This document shows, in pieces, positions 1 to 9,220 of a stretch of DNA of 64,000 bases. Position 1 is the stretch's first letter. Every line of letters starts with the position of its first letter. Source of the stretch: G965202665 sp965243835 (lineage in GTDB: Bacteria; Actinomycetota; Acidimicrobiia; Spongiisociales; Spongiisociaceae). The notes under the pieces were generated by a model. The model searched no databases. It was not told where the DNA came from and saw only the letters and a list, made by a program, of their open reading frames with translations. The position numbers were made by a program, and so were the translations under genes. Location: contig OZ251578.1 of NCBI GenBank assembly GCA_965243835.1, forward strand, positions 1,736,001-1,800,000, in the 5' to 3' direction.

Positions 1-701
1 TCAACTTCGTCAACCTGACCGACGAGGGCGACCCGGTGGAGTTGGCCGCCCGCTACGCCGCCGAGGGGATCGACGAAATCGTGTATCTGGACATCGCCGC
101 CTCCCCCCAGGGCCGGGGCGCCCTGTTGGATGTGGTGCGGCGCACCGCCCAAAACGTGTTCGTGCCGCTGACGGTGGGGGGCGGGGTGCGCAGCCCGGAG
201 GATATGCGCGCCGTCCTGCGGGCGGGGGCCGACAAGGTGTCCTTGAACACGGCCGCCGTGCTCCGCCCCGGTCTGATCAACGAATGCGCGGCCGCCTTCG
301 GCTCCCAGTGCGTGGTGCTGGCCGTAGACGCCAAAGGGACGGGGGACGGCGGCTGGAACGTGCACATCACCGGCGGCCGGGAAGACACCGGGCGGGACGC
401 GGTGGAATGGGCAACGGAAGGCGTGGGCCGGGGAGCGGGGGAAATCCTGCTCACCTCCATGGACCGGGACGGAACCAACATCGGTTTCGACATCCCGTTG
501 ACGGCGGCCATCGCCGGTGCGGTGCAGACGCCGGTCATAGCCTCCGGCGGGGCGGGCCGGCCGGAACACTTCGCAGAAGCGGTCCGGGAGACAGGGGCCT
601 CGGCGGTGCTGGCCGCAGGCATCTTCCACCGCGGCCAAGTCTCCATAACCTCCGTCAAACAGGCCATGTCCGAAGCCGGCATCCCGGTCCGCCTCGCCTG
701 A
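1..701 (+). CDS. hisF: Imidazole glycerol phosphate synthase cyclase subunit HisF (5' partial)
   Basis: The gene enters from outside the window; the first complete codon is at base 3 and about 25 N-terminal residues, including the first catalytic Asp region, are missing. The visible (beta-alpha)8 barrel has the NFVNLTDEGDPVE strand, LTVGGGVRS, the second catalytic Asp in VLAVDAKG, LLTSMDRDGT and the phosphate-binding VIASGGAG. HisF makes imidazole glycerol phosphate and AICAR from PRFAR using ammonia delivered by HisH. It ends with UGA, showing UGA is a normal stop in this genome. hisIE lies downstream on the same strand but is separated by a 22-bp repeat array and has its own promoter. Confidence 0.97.
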   Translation, partial: NFVNLTDEGDPVELAARYAAEGIDEIVYLDIAASPQGRGALLDVVRRTAQNVFVPLTVGGGVRSPEDMRAVLRAGADKVSLNTAAVLRPGLINECAAAFGSQCVVLAVDAKGTGDGGWNVHITGGREDTGRDAVEWATEGVGRGAGEILLTSMDRDGTNIGFDIPLTAAIAGAVQTPVIASGGAGRPEHFAEAVRETGASAVLAAGIFHRGQVSITSVKQAMSEAGIPVRLA

Positions 702-723
702 CCAACCCCCCTTCCCCCACCCT

Positions 724-1340
724 GCCGAGTAAAACAACGCACGCTACTGAGCAAAACAACGCACCGCACCGAGCAAAAACGCTCACTCTACTGAGTAAAA
801 CACCACACCACACCGAACAAAACACCACGCCCTACCGGGCAAAACTACTCACCGCACCGAGCAAAAACGCTCAGCCTGCTGAGTAAAACACCACACCATA
901 CCGAGCAAAAACGCTCACCACACTGAGCAAAACACCACACCACACCGAACAAAACACCACGCCCTACCGGGCAAAACTACTCACCGCACCGAGCAAAAAC
1001 GCTCAGCCTGCTGAGTAAAACACCACACCATACCGAGCAAAAACGCTCACCACACTGAGCAAAACACCGAAGCGCATTGAGTAAAACACCACACCATACC
1101 GAGCAAAAACGCTCACCACACTGAGCAAAACACCACACCACACCGAGCAAAACAACTCAGCCTACTGAGTAAAACACCACACCGTATTGAGTAAATCTAC
1201 TCACCACACTGAGCAAAAATACTCACCATACTGAGTAAAACATCCCACCCTATTGAGTAAAAATACTCACCATACTGAGTAAAACATCCCACCCTATTGA
1301 GTAAAAATACTCACCATACTGAGTAAAACACCGAGATTAA
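724..1340. repeat. 22-bp tandem repeat (about 28 units) between hisF and hisIE
   Basis: Units of 22 bp begin with a variant of CYGAGYAAAA. They alternate between forms ending in a CACCACACC-type tail and forms holding a small palindrome (GAGC-AAAAAC-GCTC or TGAGTA-AAAA-TACTCA). A higher-order block of about 120 bp is repeated around 820-1060, and three near-identical units lie at 1215-1330. The strand shown is very A/C-rich with few G and T. No open frame is maintained through it. It could be a simple minisatellite, or an array of protein binding sites given the small palindromes. Confidence 0.9.
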
Positions 1341-1353
1341 CCGGGTAATAGGT

Positions 1354-1359
1354 TATAAT
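1354..1359 (+). promoter_or_regulatory. -10 box of a probable leaderless hisIE promoter
   Basis: A consensus TATAAT ends 8 nt before the ATG of hisIE, so the transcription start should fall on or next to the start codon. No Shine-Dalgarno sequence is present. The -35 region is weak and lies in the last unit of the 22-bp repeat. Confidence 0.55.
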
Positions 1360-1367
1360 GTTTGTCT

Positions 1368-2042
1368 ATGAAAGCAGAACGCTACATGCGCCTGCAGGCG
1401 GAGGAAAGGGCGGAAATGTCCGAAGGGGCCCCGGCGCCGAAAGTCAAATGGAACGAAGACGGGTTGGTTCCGGTCATCGTCCAACACGAACGCACCGGAC
1501 AGGTATTGATGTGCGCCTGGATGAACGAGGCCGCCTTGTCCGCCACCTGCGAAACCGGGCTGGTCCATTTCTGGTCCCGCTCCCGGCGCGTCCTGTGGCG
1601 GAAAGGCGAAACCAGCGGCAATGTCCTGCGATTGGCCTCCCTGTCCGCCGACTGCGACGGGGACGCCCTGTTGGTGACCGCCTTCCCCGCCGGGCCGGTG
1701 TGCCACACCGGAGCCCGCACCTGCTTCAACGATGAAAGCCCGCAAGGTTTCTACGATCTGGAACGCTTGTGGTCCGTCATCGGCGAACGGCTGGCCTCGG
1801 GGCGGGAAGGCTCCTACACGGCGCGCCTGGCCTCCGGCGGGGCCGCCGCCGTCAGCCGCAAAGTAATAGAAGAAGCGGCCGAAACGGCCGGGGCGGCCCT
1901 GCGGCACGAGGCGGGCCGGGACGGGGAGGAGCGAGTGGCGGAGGAAGCGGCCGATGTGCTGTACCACCTGCTGGTCCTGCTGGCTGAACGGGGCGTCCCC
2001 CCGCGACGGGTGATGGAGGAACTGGCCGCCCGGCGCCGCTGA
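1368..2042 (+). CDS. hisIE: Bifunctional phosphoribosyl-AMP cyclohydrolase / phosphoribosyl-ATP pyrophosphatase
   Basis: A 224-residue fusion catalysing steps 2 and 3 of histidine synthesis. The N-terminal HisI half has VLMCAWMN, the WRKGETSGN motif, the metal-binding DCDGDALL and CHTGARTCF cysteines. The C-terminal HisE half (from about residue 130) is all-helical with KVIEEAAETA and EEAADVLYHLLVLL, the acidic Mg-binding helices of the MazG-like fold. The ATG at 1368 is preferred over the in-frame TTG two codons upstream because a TATAAT box sits 8 nt before it. hisF lies upstream; HisIE acts earlier in the pathway. Confidence 0.95.
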   Translation: MKAERYMRLQAEERAEMSEGAPAPKVKWNEDGLVPVIVQHERTGQVLMCAWMNEAALSATCETGLVHFWSRSRRVLWRKGETSGNVLRLASLSADCDGDALLVTAFPAGPVCHTGARTCFNDESPQGFYDLERLWSVIGERLASGREGSYTARLASGGAAAVSRKVIEEAAETAGAALRHEAGRDGEERVAEEAADVLYHLLVLLAERGVPPRRVMEELAARRR

Positions 2043-2070
2043 GTCGGCCGGCCGGCGGCGCCCCGGGGGG

Positions 2071-3303
2071 CTACTTTAGAACATCTCCTTTGCCGATCAC
2101 CGCCACGCCCTCCGGGGAGACCGTGAACCGTTCCGCGTCGGCGACCGGGTCCACCCCGATCTCATATCCCTCCGGTATCTTCACCTGCTTGTCGACGATC
2201 GCCTTGCGCACCACCGCCCTCCGTCCCACCGTCACCTCGCTGAACAGGATGGAATCGGTCACCTCCGAATAGGAGTTGACCCGCACCCGTGGGGAGAGAA
2301 TGGAGCGGCGCACCCTCCCCCCGGACACGATGGAGCCGTTGGCGGCGATGGAATCCACCGCCCACCCGCGCCGGTGGTCGGAGTCGTGGACGAACTTGGC
2401 GGGCGGGTCGGGGAAGTTCCAGGTGAAAATGGGCCACCGCCAGTTGTAAAAGTTGAACACCGGCTCCACCGCGATCAAGTCCATGGAGGCGCGGTAATAG
2501 GAGTCGATGGTGCCGATGTCCCGCCAGTATCCCCGCTCGGCCCCGTGCTGTCCCGGCACCCGGTTGCGGGCGAAGTCGTACACGTACGCCTCTCCTTGTT
2601 CGGTCAGGGCGGGGATCACGTCTCCCCCCATATCGTGCCGGGAGGAGTCGGAGCCGGCGTCGCGGGTAATCGCCTCCACCAGGGCCCCGGTGGTGAAAAT
2701 GTAGTTGCCCATGGAGGCGAAGGCGCGGGAGGGGTCGCCGGGCATGGCGGGCGGATCGTCCGCCTTTTCGTGAAAACGGATTATCCGGCCCGCGGAGTCG
2801 GCTTCGATCACCCCGAACGCCCCCGCCTCCCCGATGGGAACCGGAATGCCCGCCACCGTCGCCGCCGCCCCCGTCTCCATATGGTGCTCCAGCATCTGAC
2901 GGGGATCCATCCGGTAGATATGGTCCGCTCCGAACACGATCACGTAGTCGGGCCGCTCGTCGGTGATCAGGTTCATGTTCTGGTAGATGGCGTCCGCCGA
3001 ACCCGCATACCAGTGCGGGCCGCGGCGCATCTGGGCGGGGCTGGGGGCCACGTAGGAGCCCAGCAGGGGCGACAGCCGCCAAGTCTGGGCCAAGTGCCGG
3101 TCCAGGCTGTGGCTTTTGTACTGGGTGAGCACCGCGATGCGCCGGAAGTAGGCGTTGACCAGGTTGGACAGCACGAAGTCGATGATCCGGTAGTTGGCCC
3201 CGAACGGAACCGCCGGCTTGGCCCGATCGCGGGTCAGCGGATACAGGCGCTTGCCCTCGCCCCCGGCGAGCACCATCGCAATTACATGCGGATTGCCGAC
3301 CAA
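2071..3303 (-). CDS. glgC: Glucose-1-phosphate adenylyltransferase
   Basis: A 410-residue ADP-glucose pyrophosphorylase, the committed step of glycogen synthesis. The N-terminal nucleotidyltransferase domain shows MVLAGGEGKRLYPLT, the KPAVPFGANYRIIDFVLSN substrate loop, and FGADHIYRMD. The C-terminal left-handed beta helix includes SIVSGGRVRRSILSPRV. The start is a TTG only a few bases after a near-perfect GGAGGTGA ribosome binding site on the minus strand, upstream of an in-frame ATG inside the first beta strand. It is divergent from ccmA with about 80 bp between them. Confidence 0.96.
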   Translation of the reverse strand: MVGNPHVIAMVLAGGEGKRLYPLTRDRAKPAVPFGANYRIIDFVLSNLVNAYFRRIAVLTQYKSHSLDRHLAQTWRLSPLLGSYVAPSPAQMRRGPHWYAGSADAIYQNMNLITDERPDYVIVFGADHIYRMDPRQMLEHHMETGAAATVAGIPVPIGEAGAFGVIEADSAGRIIRFHEKADDPPAMPGDPSRAFASMGNYIFTTGALVEAITRDAGSDSSRHDMGGDVIPALTEQGEAYVYDFARNRVPGQHGAERGYWRDIGTIDSYYRASMDLIAVEPVFNFYNWRWPIFTWNFPDPPAKFVHDSDHRRGWAVDSIAANGSIVSGGRVRRSILSPRVRVNSYSEVTDSILFSEVTVGRRAVVRKAIVDKQVKIPEGYEIGVDPVADAERFTVSPEGVAVIGKGDVLK

Positions 3304-3373
3304 AGATCACCTCCCGCCCCCACCCTAGCCCCCCTCCCCTCCCCCCGGCGGCCGGGGGGCGCCGCAACCTATC

Positions 3374-3379
3374 TACACT
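3374..3379 (+). promoter_or_regulatory. -10-like box before ccmA
   Basis: TACACT lies 7 nt upstream of the GTG start of ccmA in a very G/C-rich spacer and is the only AT-containing hexamer there. Spacing fits a leaderless promoter for the ccm operon. Confidence 0.35.
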
Positions 3380-3386
3380 GCGGGGG

Positions 3387-4058
3387 GTGGCCTCCCCCCC
3401 GCTGGTCGACCTCCGGGACGTAGCATACCGCAGAAGCGGGACGCCCATCCTGCGCGACCTGCGGCTCTCCCTGCGGCCGGGGGAGGCGCTGGGCGTGTCC
3501 GGACCCAACGGGGCGGGCAAAACCACCCTGCTCCGCCTGCTGGCCACCCTCGTCCCGCCCTCCGCCGGCTACTGCGACATCCTGGGGCTGACCGACCGCT
3601 CCGACCCGGACCGGACGGCCGCCGTCCGCCGCCGCATCGCCCTCATCGGACACGTCCCCGCCCTGTGGCCGGAGTTGACCCTGCGGGAAAACCTGGAAAT
3701 GACGCACCGGTTGCGCACCGCCTCCCCCCTCCCGCCGCACCCCGACCCGTTGCGGGCGGTGGGTTTGGCGGACGCCGCCCGGCGCCGGGCGGGGGACTGC
3801 TCGGAGGGCATGCAGCGCCGGGCGGAGTTGGCCCGCCTGCTGACCTGGACCCCCGACCTGTTGCTTTTGGACGAACCGCACGCCGGACTGGACCCCGCCG
3901 CCGCTCCGCTGGTGGACCTGGCGGTGGGGCGGACGACGGGGGCGGGCGGGGCGGCGGTGCTGGTCTCCCACGACGTCCGCCGGGTGTCCCCCCTGCTCAC
4001 CCGCTCCGTCCTCCTGCGGGACGGAACCCTGGCCGAACCCCCCGCCGGGGGCGGTTGA
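3387..4058 (+). CDS. ccmA: Cytochrome c maturation ABC transporter ATPase CcmA
   Basis: A 223-residue ABC ATPase with Walker A GPNGAGKTT at residues 39-47, a signature region SEGMQRRAELARLL, Walker B LLLLDEPHAGLD and the switch histidine in VLVSHDVRR. With CcmB it powers release of heme-loaded CcmE from CcmC in system I cytochrome c biogenesis. It starts at GTG and its TGA stop overlaps the ATG of ccmB, so the two are translationally coupled. Assignment as CcmA rather than another ABC ATPase rests on the following ccmBCDE genes. Confidence 0.92.
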   Translation: MASPPLVDLRDVAYRRSGTPILRDLRLSLRPGEALGVSGPNGAGKTTLLRLLATLVPPSAGYCDILGLTDRSDPDRTAAVRRRIALIGHVPALWPELTLRENLEMTHRLRTASPLPPHPDPLRAVGLADAARRRAGDCSEGMQRRAELARLLTWTPDLLLLDEPHAGLDPAAAPLVDLAVGRTTGAGGAAVLVSHDVRRVSPLLTRSVLLRDGTLAEPPAGGG

Positions 4059-4747
4059 TGGCCCCCCGTTTCTGGCGCCAGGCGCGATGGACGGCGCGCA
4101 AAGACCTGCGCACCGAGTTGCGGGGGGGAGAAACCCTGTGGATGGTCACCCCGTTCGGGGCCCTGGCCTTGTTGCTGGCCCCGGTGGCCATCGGAACCGG
4201 GACCGGGATGCTCCGCCGCATCGGGCCGGGAATGCTGTGGCTGGTGGTGCTGCTGTTCGGAATGATGGTGACCCTGCGCTCCACCGCCGCCGACCCTCCC
4301 CCCGTCCGGGACCTCCTCCGGTTGAGCGGGCTGCACCCCGCCCCCGCCTTCCTGGGCCGCAGCCTGGCCTCCGGCGCGTTGCTTCTCGGCTTCACCCTGG
4401 TTATGACGCCGGTGATGATCGTGTTCTACTCCCCCGACCGGGCCCCCTCCCCGGCCGGGTGGCTGGCCCTGGCCGGGCTGTCGGCGCTGGCCGCGGCGGG
4501 AATAGCGCTGCTGGGCTCCCTGGCCGTGGCCCTGACCGCCGGGTTGCGCTCCCGCACCGCCCTCGCCCCCCTGCTCACCGCCCCCCCGGCCATTCCCGTT
4601 CTGATGGCGGGGGCCGCCGGTACCAATGCGGTTCTGGACGGCGGGGGTAACATCACCCTATGGTTGCTTCTGCTGGCGGCAATGGACCTGGCTTTGGCCA
4701 TCGTCGGAATCCTGCTGGCCCACCCTTTGGAGGAAGCCGCCGCCTGA
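4058..4747 (+). CDS. ccmB: Heme exporter permease CcmB
   Basis: A 229-residue integral membrane protein with about six hydrophobic segments. It opens with the WTARKDLRTELR cytoplasmic N-terminus typical of CcmB and has the LRSTAADPP stretch after the second segment. It pairs with CcmA as the membrane half of the ABC complex. The ATG overlaps the ccmA stop (TGATG arrangement). Length matches the family, about 220 residues. The 43 bp to ccmC are very GC-rich and contain no other reading frame. Confidence 0.9.
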   Translation: MAPRFWRQARWTARKDLRTELRGGETLWMVTPFGALALLLAPVAIGTGTGMLRRIGPGMLWLVVLLFGMMVTLRSTAADPPPVRDLLRLSGLHPAPAFLGRSLASGALLLGFTLVMTPVMIVFYSPDRAPSPAGWLALAGLSALAAAGIALLGSLAVALTAGLRSRTALAPLLTAPPAIPVLMAGAAGTNAVLDGGGNITLWLLLLAAMDLALAIVGILLAHPLEEAAA

Positions 4748-4790
4748 CCGGCCCCGCCCCGCGCGGGCCGACCGACCGGACTGCGAACCG

Positions 4791-5543
4791 ATGACCCGGC
4801 GCCTCCCGCACCGCCTTTTGCATGTCGTCGCCGCCCTGCTGACCGGGGCCGGACTGTGGCTGGCGGTCGCCGCCCCGCCCGAGGAAACCCAGGGCGACCT
4901 GGGGCGATTGCTGTTCGTGCACGTTCCGGCGGTGATCGCCGCCTACGCCGCCCTGGCCGTCGGGGCGGTGGCCGCCCTCTGGTATCTGATCCGCCGCTCC
5001 CCCGCCGCCGATTTGATCTCCGCTTCCGCCGTGGAAATCGGAACGGTGTTCACCGGCCTGACCCTGCTCACCGGGATGATCTGGGGGCGGCCCACCTGGG
5101 GGGTGTGGTGGGACTGGGGGGACGCCCGGATGATGTCCACCGCGGTCCTGTTTTTCTTCTGCCTCTCCTACCTGGCCCTGCGCCGCTCCGTCGCCGACCC
5201 GCCGCGCCGGGCGGCGCGCAGCGCCGTTCTGTCGGTCATCGCCTGCGCGCAGACGCCCATCGTTCACTTCTCCGTGCAGTGGTTCCGCACCCTGCATCAG
5301 GGGCCGACCATCCTCCGCCCCGACTTGGGGGCCGCCCCCATCGACCCGGTGTACGGGCGGGCCTTGGGGGTGATGATGCTCGCTTTCCTGTTCCTGTTCG
5401 GATCGTTGCTGGCGGTGCGAACGGAAGTGGCGGGACGGGAAGCGGCCGCGGAGAGGAGACAGGCCCCGGCCGCCATGGCCGGGCGGGCGGTGGCCGCTCC
5501 CGACCCGGGAACGTGGGGCGGGCCGGGGGAAACCGGTGGGTAA
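4791..5543 (+). CDS. ccmC: Heme-handling protein CcmC
   Basis: A 250-residue polytopic membrane protein of the heme-handling family. The tryptophan-rich WWD signature reads GRPTWGVWWDWGDARM near residue 110. Flanking heme-ligand histidines are in FVHVPAVIAAY and HFSVQWFRTLHQG. CcmC loads heme onto CcmE at the periplasmic face. A hydrophilic Ala/Pro-rich tail of about 35 residues follows the last helix. The last codons overlap the GTG start of ccmD by 8 bp. Confidence 0.95.
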   Translation: MTRRLPHRLLHVVAALLTGAGLWLAVAAPPEETQGDLGRLLFVHVPAVIAAYAALAVGAVAALWYLIRRSPAADLISASAVEIGTVFTGLTLLTGMIWGRPTWGVWWDWGDARMMSTAVLFFFCLSYLALRRSVADPPRRAARSAVLSVIACAQTPIVHFSVQWFRTLHQGPTILRPDLGAAPIDPVYGRALGVMMLAFLFLFGSLLAVRTEVAGREAAAERRQAPAAMAGRAVAAPDPGTWGGPGETGG

Positions 5544-5679
5544 CGGCTGGGCGCTGGCCGGCTATCTGGCCGTCTTCGGGGGAATCGCCCTCTACCTGGC
5601 GCATCTCATCCGGCGCTTGCGCGCCCTGCCCCCCTCCCCCGACCCGGCCTCCGACCAGGCTTCCGACCCGGAAGAATGA
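5536..5679 (+). CDS. ccmD: Small heme exporter protein CcmD
   Basis: A 47-residue protein with a single hydrophobic helix (ALAGYLAVFGGIALYLAHLI) followed by RRLR and a short acidic tail. This is the size and topology of CcmD, which stabilises the CcmABC-CcmE complex. Start is the GTG inside the end of ccmC; its TGA stop overlaps the ATG of ccmE. Both overlaps and its position between ccmC and ccmE make the call firm despite little conserved sequence. Confidence 0.85.
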   Translation: MGNGWALAGYLAVFGGIALYLAHLIRRLRALPPSPDPASDQASDPEE

Positions 5680-6095
5680 TCAAGCGACGCTACCTGGTGA
5701 CGGCCCTGGCGGGACTGTCCGTTCTGATCGGATACCTGGTTTGGACAGGGTTGGGCGACAACCTGGTGTACTACCTCACCCCCAGCGAAGCGGTGGAGCA
5801 ACGGGAGGAGGCGGCCGACGGGGAACGGTTCCGGCTGGGCGGGCTGGTGGAAGCGGGCAGCGTGTCGCAGGCGGAGGACGGGGTGCGGTTCGCCATCGGG
5901 GACGGGGCCGCCTCCGTGGCCGTGGCCCACGCCGGCGCCCCCCCGCAACTGTTCCGGGAAGGGGCGGGGGTGGTGGTGGAAGGAACCTGGCGGGGCTCGG
6001 AATTCCACTCCGACCTGTTGCTGATCAACCACGATGAGCAATACCGCGCTCCGCAAGGCGACGGCCCCTACCGCATCCCCGGCTCCGACTCGTAA
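5676..6095 (+). CDS. ccmE: Periplasmic heme chaperone CcmE
   Basis: A 139-residue protein with one N-terminal membrane anchor (residues 8-26) and an OB-fold domain starting at FRLGGLVEAGSV. The heme-binding histidine is in LLINHDEQYRAP, matching the classical HxxxY motif (His rather than the Cys variant found in some archaea and other bacteria). CcmE carries covalently bound heme from CcmC to CcmF. Its ATG overlaps the ccmD stop. After it the operon is interrupted by a 1.06-kb spacer before ccmF. Confidence 0.95.
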   Translation: MIKRRYLVTALAGLSVLIGYLVWTGLGDNLVYYLTPSEAVEQREEAADGERFRLGGLVEAGSVSQAEDGVRFAIGDGAASVAVAHAGAPPQLFREGAGVVVEGTWRGSEFHSDLLLINHDEQYRAPQGDGPYRIPGSDS

Positions 6096-7159
6096 ATGCC
6101 GCCCCGCCCCCTCGCCCCCGCCGTCCCCGAACACCCCATCCCGCCCCGACGTTCCGCTCGCGGCGGCCGTCCCGCCCCGGCTACCGCCGCCCCCCTTTCC
6201 CGGACAATCCCCGCAAACGAACCCGTCCCGCACCTCCGCCCGACGACCCCCCGCACCGATCACCGCAACCCGGCCGCCTCCTCGACGACACCGGCATACG
6301 AAAACACCCCCGCCTTGCATCCCCTCCGAACCGAAGAGACCCCGCCCTCAAGCGTCCGGCAAAAATCCCCACCCGCCCAAAACCCACCCCTCCCCCACCC
6401 GAACGCCGCTACGCCGAAAGCTCACGCACACCCGCCCGCAACCAACCCCCGCACGCCGCCCCCGCCCGCACCCGACCTGAGCCGTATCCGCACACCCGAC
6501 GACCGCCAAACAACACCAGCGCGCCGCCTCCCCCGCCCAAACCCGCACACCGCCCCGGCCATGTCCCGACCTCGCCAAAGAATAGAATTGCCCGCCAACC
6601 CGCTTCTCCGTACGGGCCGGGAGCGAAACCGACCCCCCCATCCCCTCCCCCGCCCACCGGGTATCCCCGACCCGTCCCGCAAAACCGGCCTCTCCCGCCC
6701 GCCCGGACAATGTTCCTGCGGAGTAATCGCGGCCAAGGGGAAAATCGCATGTTCATAAAATCTTCTCACCGATGCGCCGCTTCGGATGAATACGGGAGAC
6801 ATCCTGATCGCCCCGGCCGCCGCCCGCCGGATATCCCCGTCCCGACTGCGCTCATGCGGAACATTCGCGACCACGGAGGCATCGCACAACGACGGGTCAT
6901 GGCATTAACCCGCCGAGCCGCATCCCTGACCGGTCCGGGAGCGACCCCGACCCGCGCCGCGCGGGAAACCCCGCGCCGACAATCCCGCCCGAAGCCGCCG
7001 CGATTGCGACCGCAAACCGAACCGGACGACACCCAAATCACACCACCCGCACGCCAACTAGAACCGTCTCCAACCAACCGGATACCGCCCCGGCGGCACC
7101 CGGCCAAAGCAACCGCGGCCGCGGCCGCAACCGAGCCGCATAGGGTCCGGGCGTAGGCA
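6096..7159. other. 1.06-kb A/C-rich spacer between ccmE and ccmF without a credible gene
   Basis: The + strand is extremely C-rich and poor in G and T. Open frames exist on both strands only because stop codons are rare at this composition; their translations are Pro/Arg/Thr low-complexity with no domain. A small less biased island with ATAAAATCTTCTC lies around 6728-6775. Composition matches the decayed gene-end arrays elsewhere in the window, so this may be an older array no longer recognisable. Confidence 0.6.
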
Positions 7160-9220
7160 ATGTTCGCCGACTTGCTTCCCTGGCTGGGTCTGGGGGCCGT
7201 CCTGACCGCCCTGGCCGCGGCCCTGGCGCTGGCCGTTCTGGGGTTTCCGGCCCTGTTGGGGAAACCGGTCCCCCCGGGGCGTCTGTCCCCGGCTATTCGC
7301 ACCCTGGTCATTGCGGCGGCGGCGGCCATGCTGGTCCTGGAGGCGGGCCTGGCCACCGACGCCTTCAACTTGGCGTACGTGGCCGACAATCACCGCACCG
7401 GAACCCCGTTCCTGTTTACGATCGCCGCCGGCTGGGCCGCCCTGGAAGGGTCCATCGTGCTGTGGGGACTGGTGTTGGCCGGATACATTTGGCTCTTCGG
7501 ACGCACGACGGCCCGCGCCGGGGCGGGCGGGGCGGGGGCCCTGTCCATTTTGGGAATGATCGCCGCCTTCTGGTTCGGCCTGATGGCCACCGCCGCCAAC
7601 CCGTTCGCGGTGTGCACGGCGGCCGGGGAAGGGGCGGGGTGCGCTCTGTCCGCCTGGGCCCCCTGGTCGGCGGCCGATGTCCCCTGGGAAGGGCGGGGGG
7701 CCAACCCCCTTTTGCAGAACCATTTCCTGATGATCATCCACCCGCCGGTCCTCTACCTGGGATACGTGGGGATGTCGGTTCCGTTCGCCATCGCCATGGC
7801 CTCCCTGGCCGCGGCCCGCCCCGGCGGAACCGGGACCGCCCCCGGCGCCTGGGTGAAAATCACCCGCCGTTGGACGCTGGGGGCCTGGTCTTTTCTCACC
7901 GCGGGCATCCTGCTGGGAGGATGGTGGAGTTACGAGGTGCTGGGCTGGGGCGGCTACTGGGCTTGGGACCCGGTGGAAAACGCCTCGTTCATCCCCTGGC
8001 TGTTGGCCACCGCCTTCCTCCATTCGGCGGTGGTGCAGGCCCGCCGGGGGGTGCTGGCCTCTTGGAACTACGTGTTGGTCATCGGGGTGTTCGCGGCCAC
8101 CATCCTCGGCACGTTTCTCACCCGCTCCGGGGTGGTGGCGTCGGTGCACAGCTTCACCCAGTCGGCCATCGGGCCCATCCTGCTCGGTTTTCTGATCGCG
8201 GTCCTGGCCGGCTCCCTGGCCCTGTTCGCGGCCCGGGCGCACCGCATCGGGGCCGCCCCCCGTTTGGACTCCCTAGTCAGCCGGGAAGGGGCTTTTCTGC
8301 TCAACAACCTGCTGTTGACGGTGTTCGGGTTCGCGGTGCTGGCCGGAACCCTGTTCCCGTTGGCGGCGGAAGCCTTCGGGAACGCCACGGTGGGAGTGGG
8401 GCGGCCCTTCTTCGACCGGTGGGCGGTCCCCCTCTCCTACGGTTTGCTGCTGGCGATGGGGTTGGGGCCCATCACCCCCTACCGGGTGGCCCGCCCGCAG
8501 GTGATGCTGGAGCGCCTGCGCGCCCCGGCTCTGATCTCCTTGTCGGTTACGGCGGCGGTGACGCTCCTAGTCACCCGCAACCGGCACGTGATCATCGTCG
8601 TCTTTCTCACCAGCCTGGCGGCGACGGCCATCCTCCGCCGTTTGGACTCCCTGGTCCGGGCCCGCCGCCGCAAAACCGGGGAAAGGGCGGGGACGGCCCT
8701 GCTCCGGCTGGCGGGGGCCGACCCCGGCTTCTGGGGCGGGCAGATCTCCCATCTGGGGGTGGCGATTTTGGCCGTCGGCATCGCCGCCTCCGCCAACCTG
8801 TCGGCGGGCGGGCAGTTGCAACTGGCCCCGGGGGAAAGCGCCCGCCTGGCCGGATACGAGTTGCTATACGACGCCCCCTTTTCCCGTCAGGAATCCAACC
8901 GGTCGGTGACCGGAGCGCGCATCTCCGTGTCCCGCGACGGGCGGGAAGTGGCCGTCCTCTCCCCCCGCCTCAACCTGTATCCCGCCTCGGCGCAACCCAT
9001 CGTCACCCCGGCCGTCCATTCCACGTTCCGCCGCGACCTGTACGTTTCCCTCACCCGCCTGGACAACGAAGGGCTGACCGCCGACCTGCATGTCTACCCC
9101 TTGCAGTGGATGGTGTGGACGGGCGGGCTGGTCGCCGCCTCCGGAGCCGGGATCTCCCTGCTGGCCGTCCGCCGCCGCGCCCCCGCCGGGGAGCGACCCC
9201 GGGAAACCGCCCATGCCTAA
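7160..9220 (+). CDS. ccmF: Cytochrome c heme lyase subunit CcmF
   Basis: A 686-residue polytopic membrane protein, normal for CcmF. The WWD domain reads WGGYWAWDPVENASFIPW, preceded by HPPVLYLGYVGMSVPFA and followed by GTFLTRSGVVASVHSF, all family hallmarks with heme-ligand histidines. A long periplasmic domain precedes the final helix. CcmF with CcmH attaches heme to the CxxCH motif of apocytochrome c. The last 8 bp overlap the start of ccmH. Confidence 0.96.
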   Translation: MFADLLPWLGLGAVLTALAAALALAVLGFPALLGKPVPPGRLSPAIRTLVIAAAAAMLVLEAGLATDAFNLAYVADNHRTGTPFLFTIAAGWAALEGSIVLWGLVLAGYIWLFGRTTARAGAGGAGALSILGMIAAFWFGLMATAANPFAVCTAAGEGAGCALSAWAPWSAADVPWEGRGANPLLQNHFLMIIHPPVLYLGYVGMSVPFAIAMASLAAARPGGTGTAPGAWVKITRRWTLGAWSFLTAGILLGGWWSYEVLGWGGYWAWDPVENASFIPWLLATAFLHSAVVQARRGVLASWNYVLVIGVFAATILGTFLTRSGVVASVHSFTQSAIGPILLGFLIAVLAGSLALFAARAHRIGAAPRLDSLVSREGAFLLNNLLLTVFGFAVLAGTLFPLAAEAFGNATVGVGRPFFDRWAVPLSYGLLLAMGLGPITPYRVARPQVMLERLRAPALISLSVTAAVTLLVTRNRHVIIVVFLTSLAATAILRRLDSLVRARRRKTGERAGTALLRLAGADPGFWGGQISHLGVAILAVGIAASANLSAGGQLQLAPGESARLAGYELLYDAPFSRQESNRSVTGARISVSRDGREVAVLSPRLNLYPASAQPIVTPAVHSTFRRDLYVSLTRLDNEGLTADLHVYPLQWMVWTGGLVAASGAGISLLAVRRRAPAGERPRETAHA

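Noticed and set aside
724..1340. CRISPR array between hisF and hisIE
   Set aside because: The 22-bp units are contiguous without unique spacers and no cas genes are present.
6096..7159. Several Pro/Arg-rich open frames in the ccmE-ccmF spacer
   Set aside because: Open only because of composition; no motif, no start signals, frames overlap on both strands.
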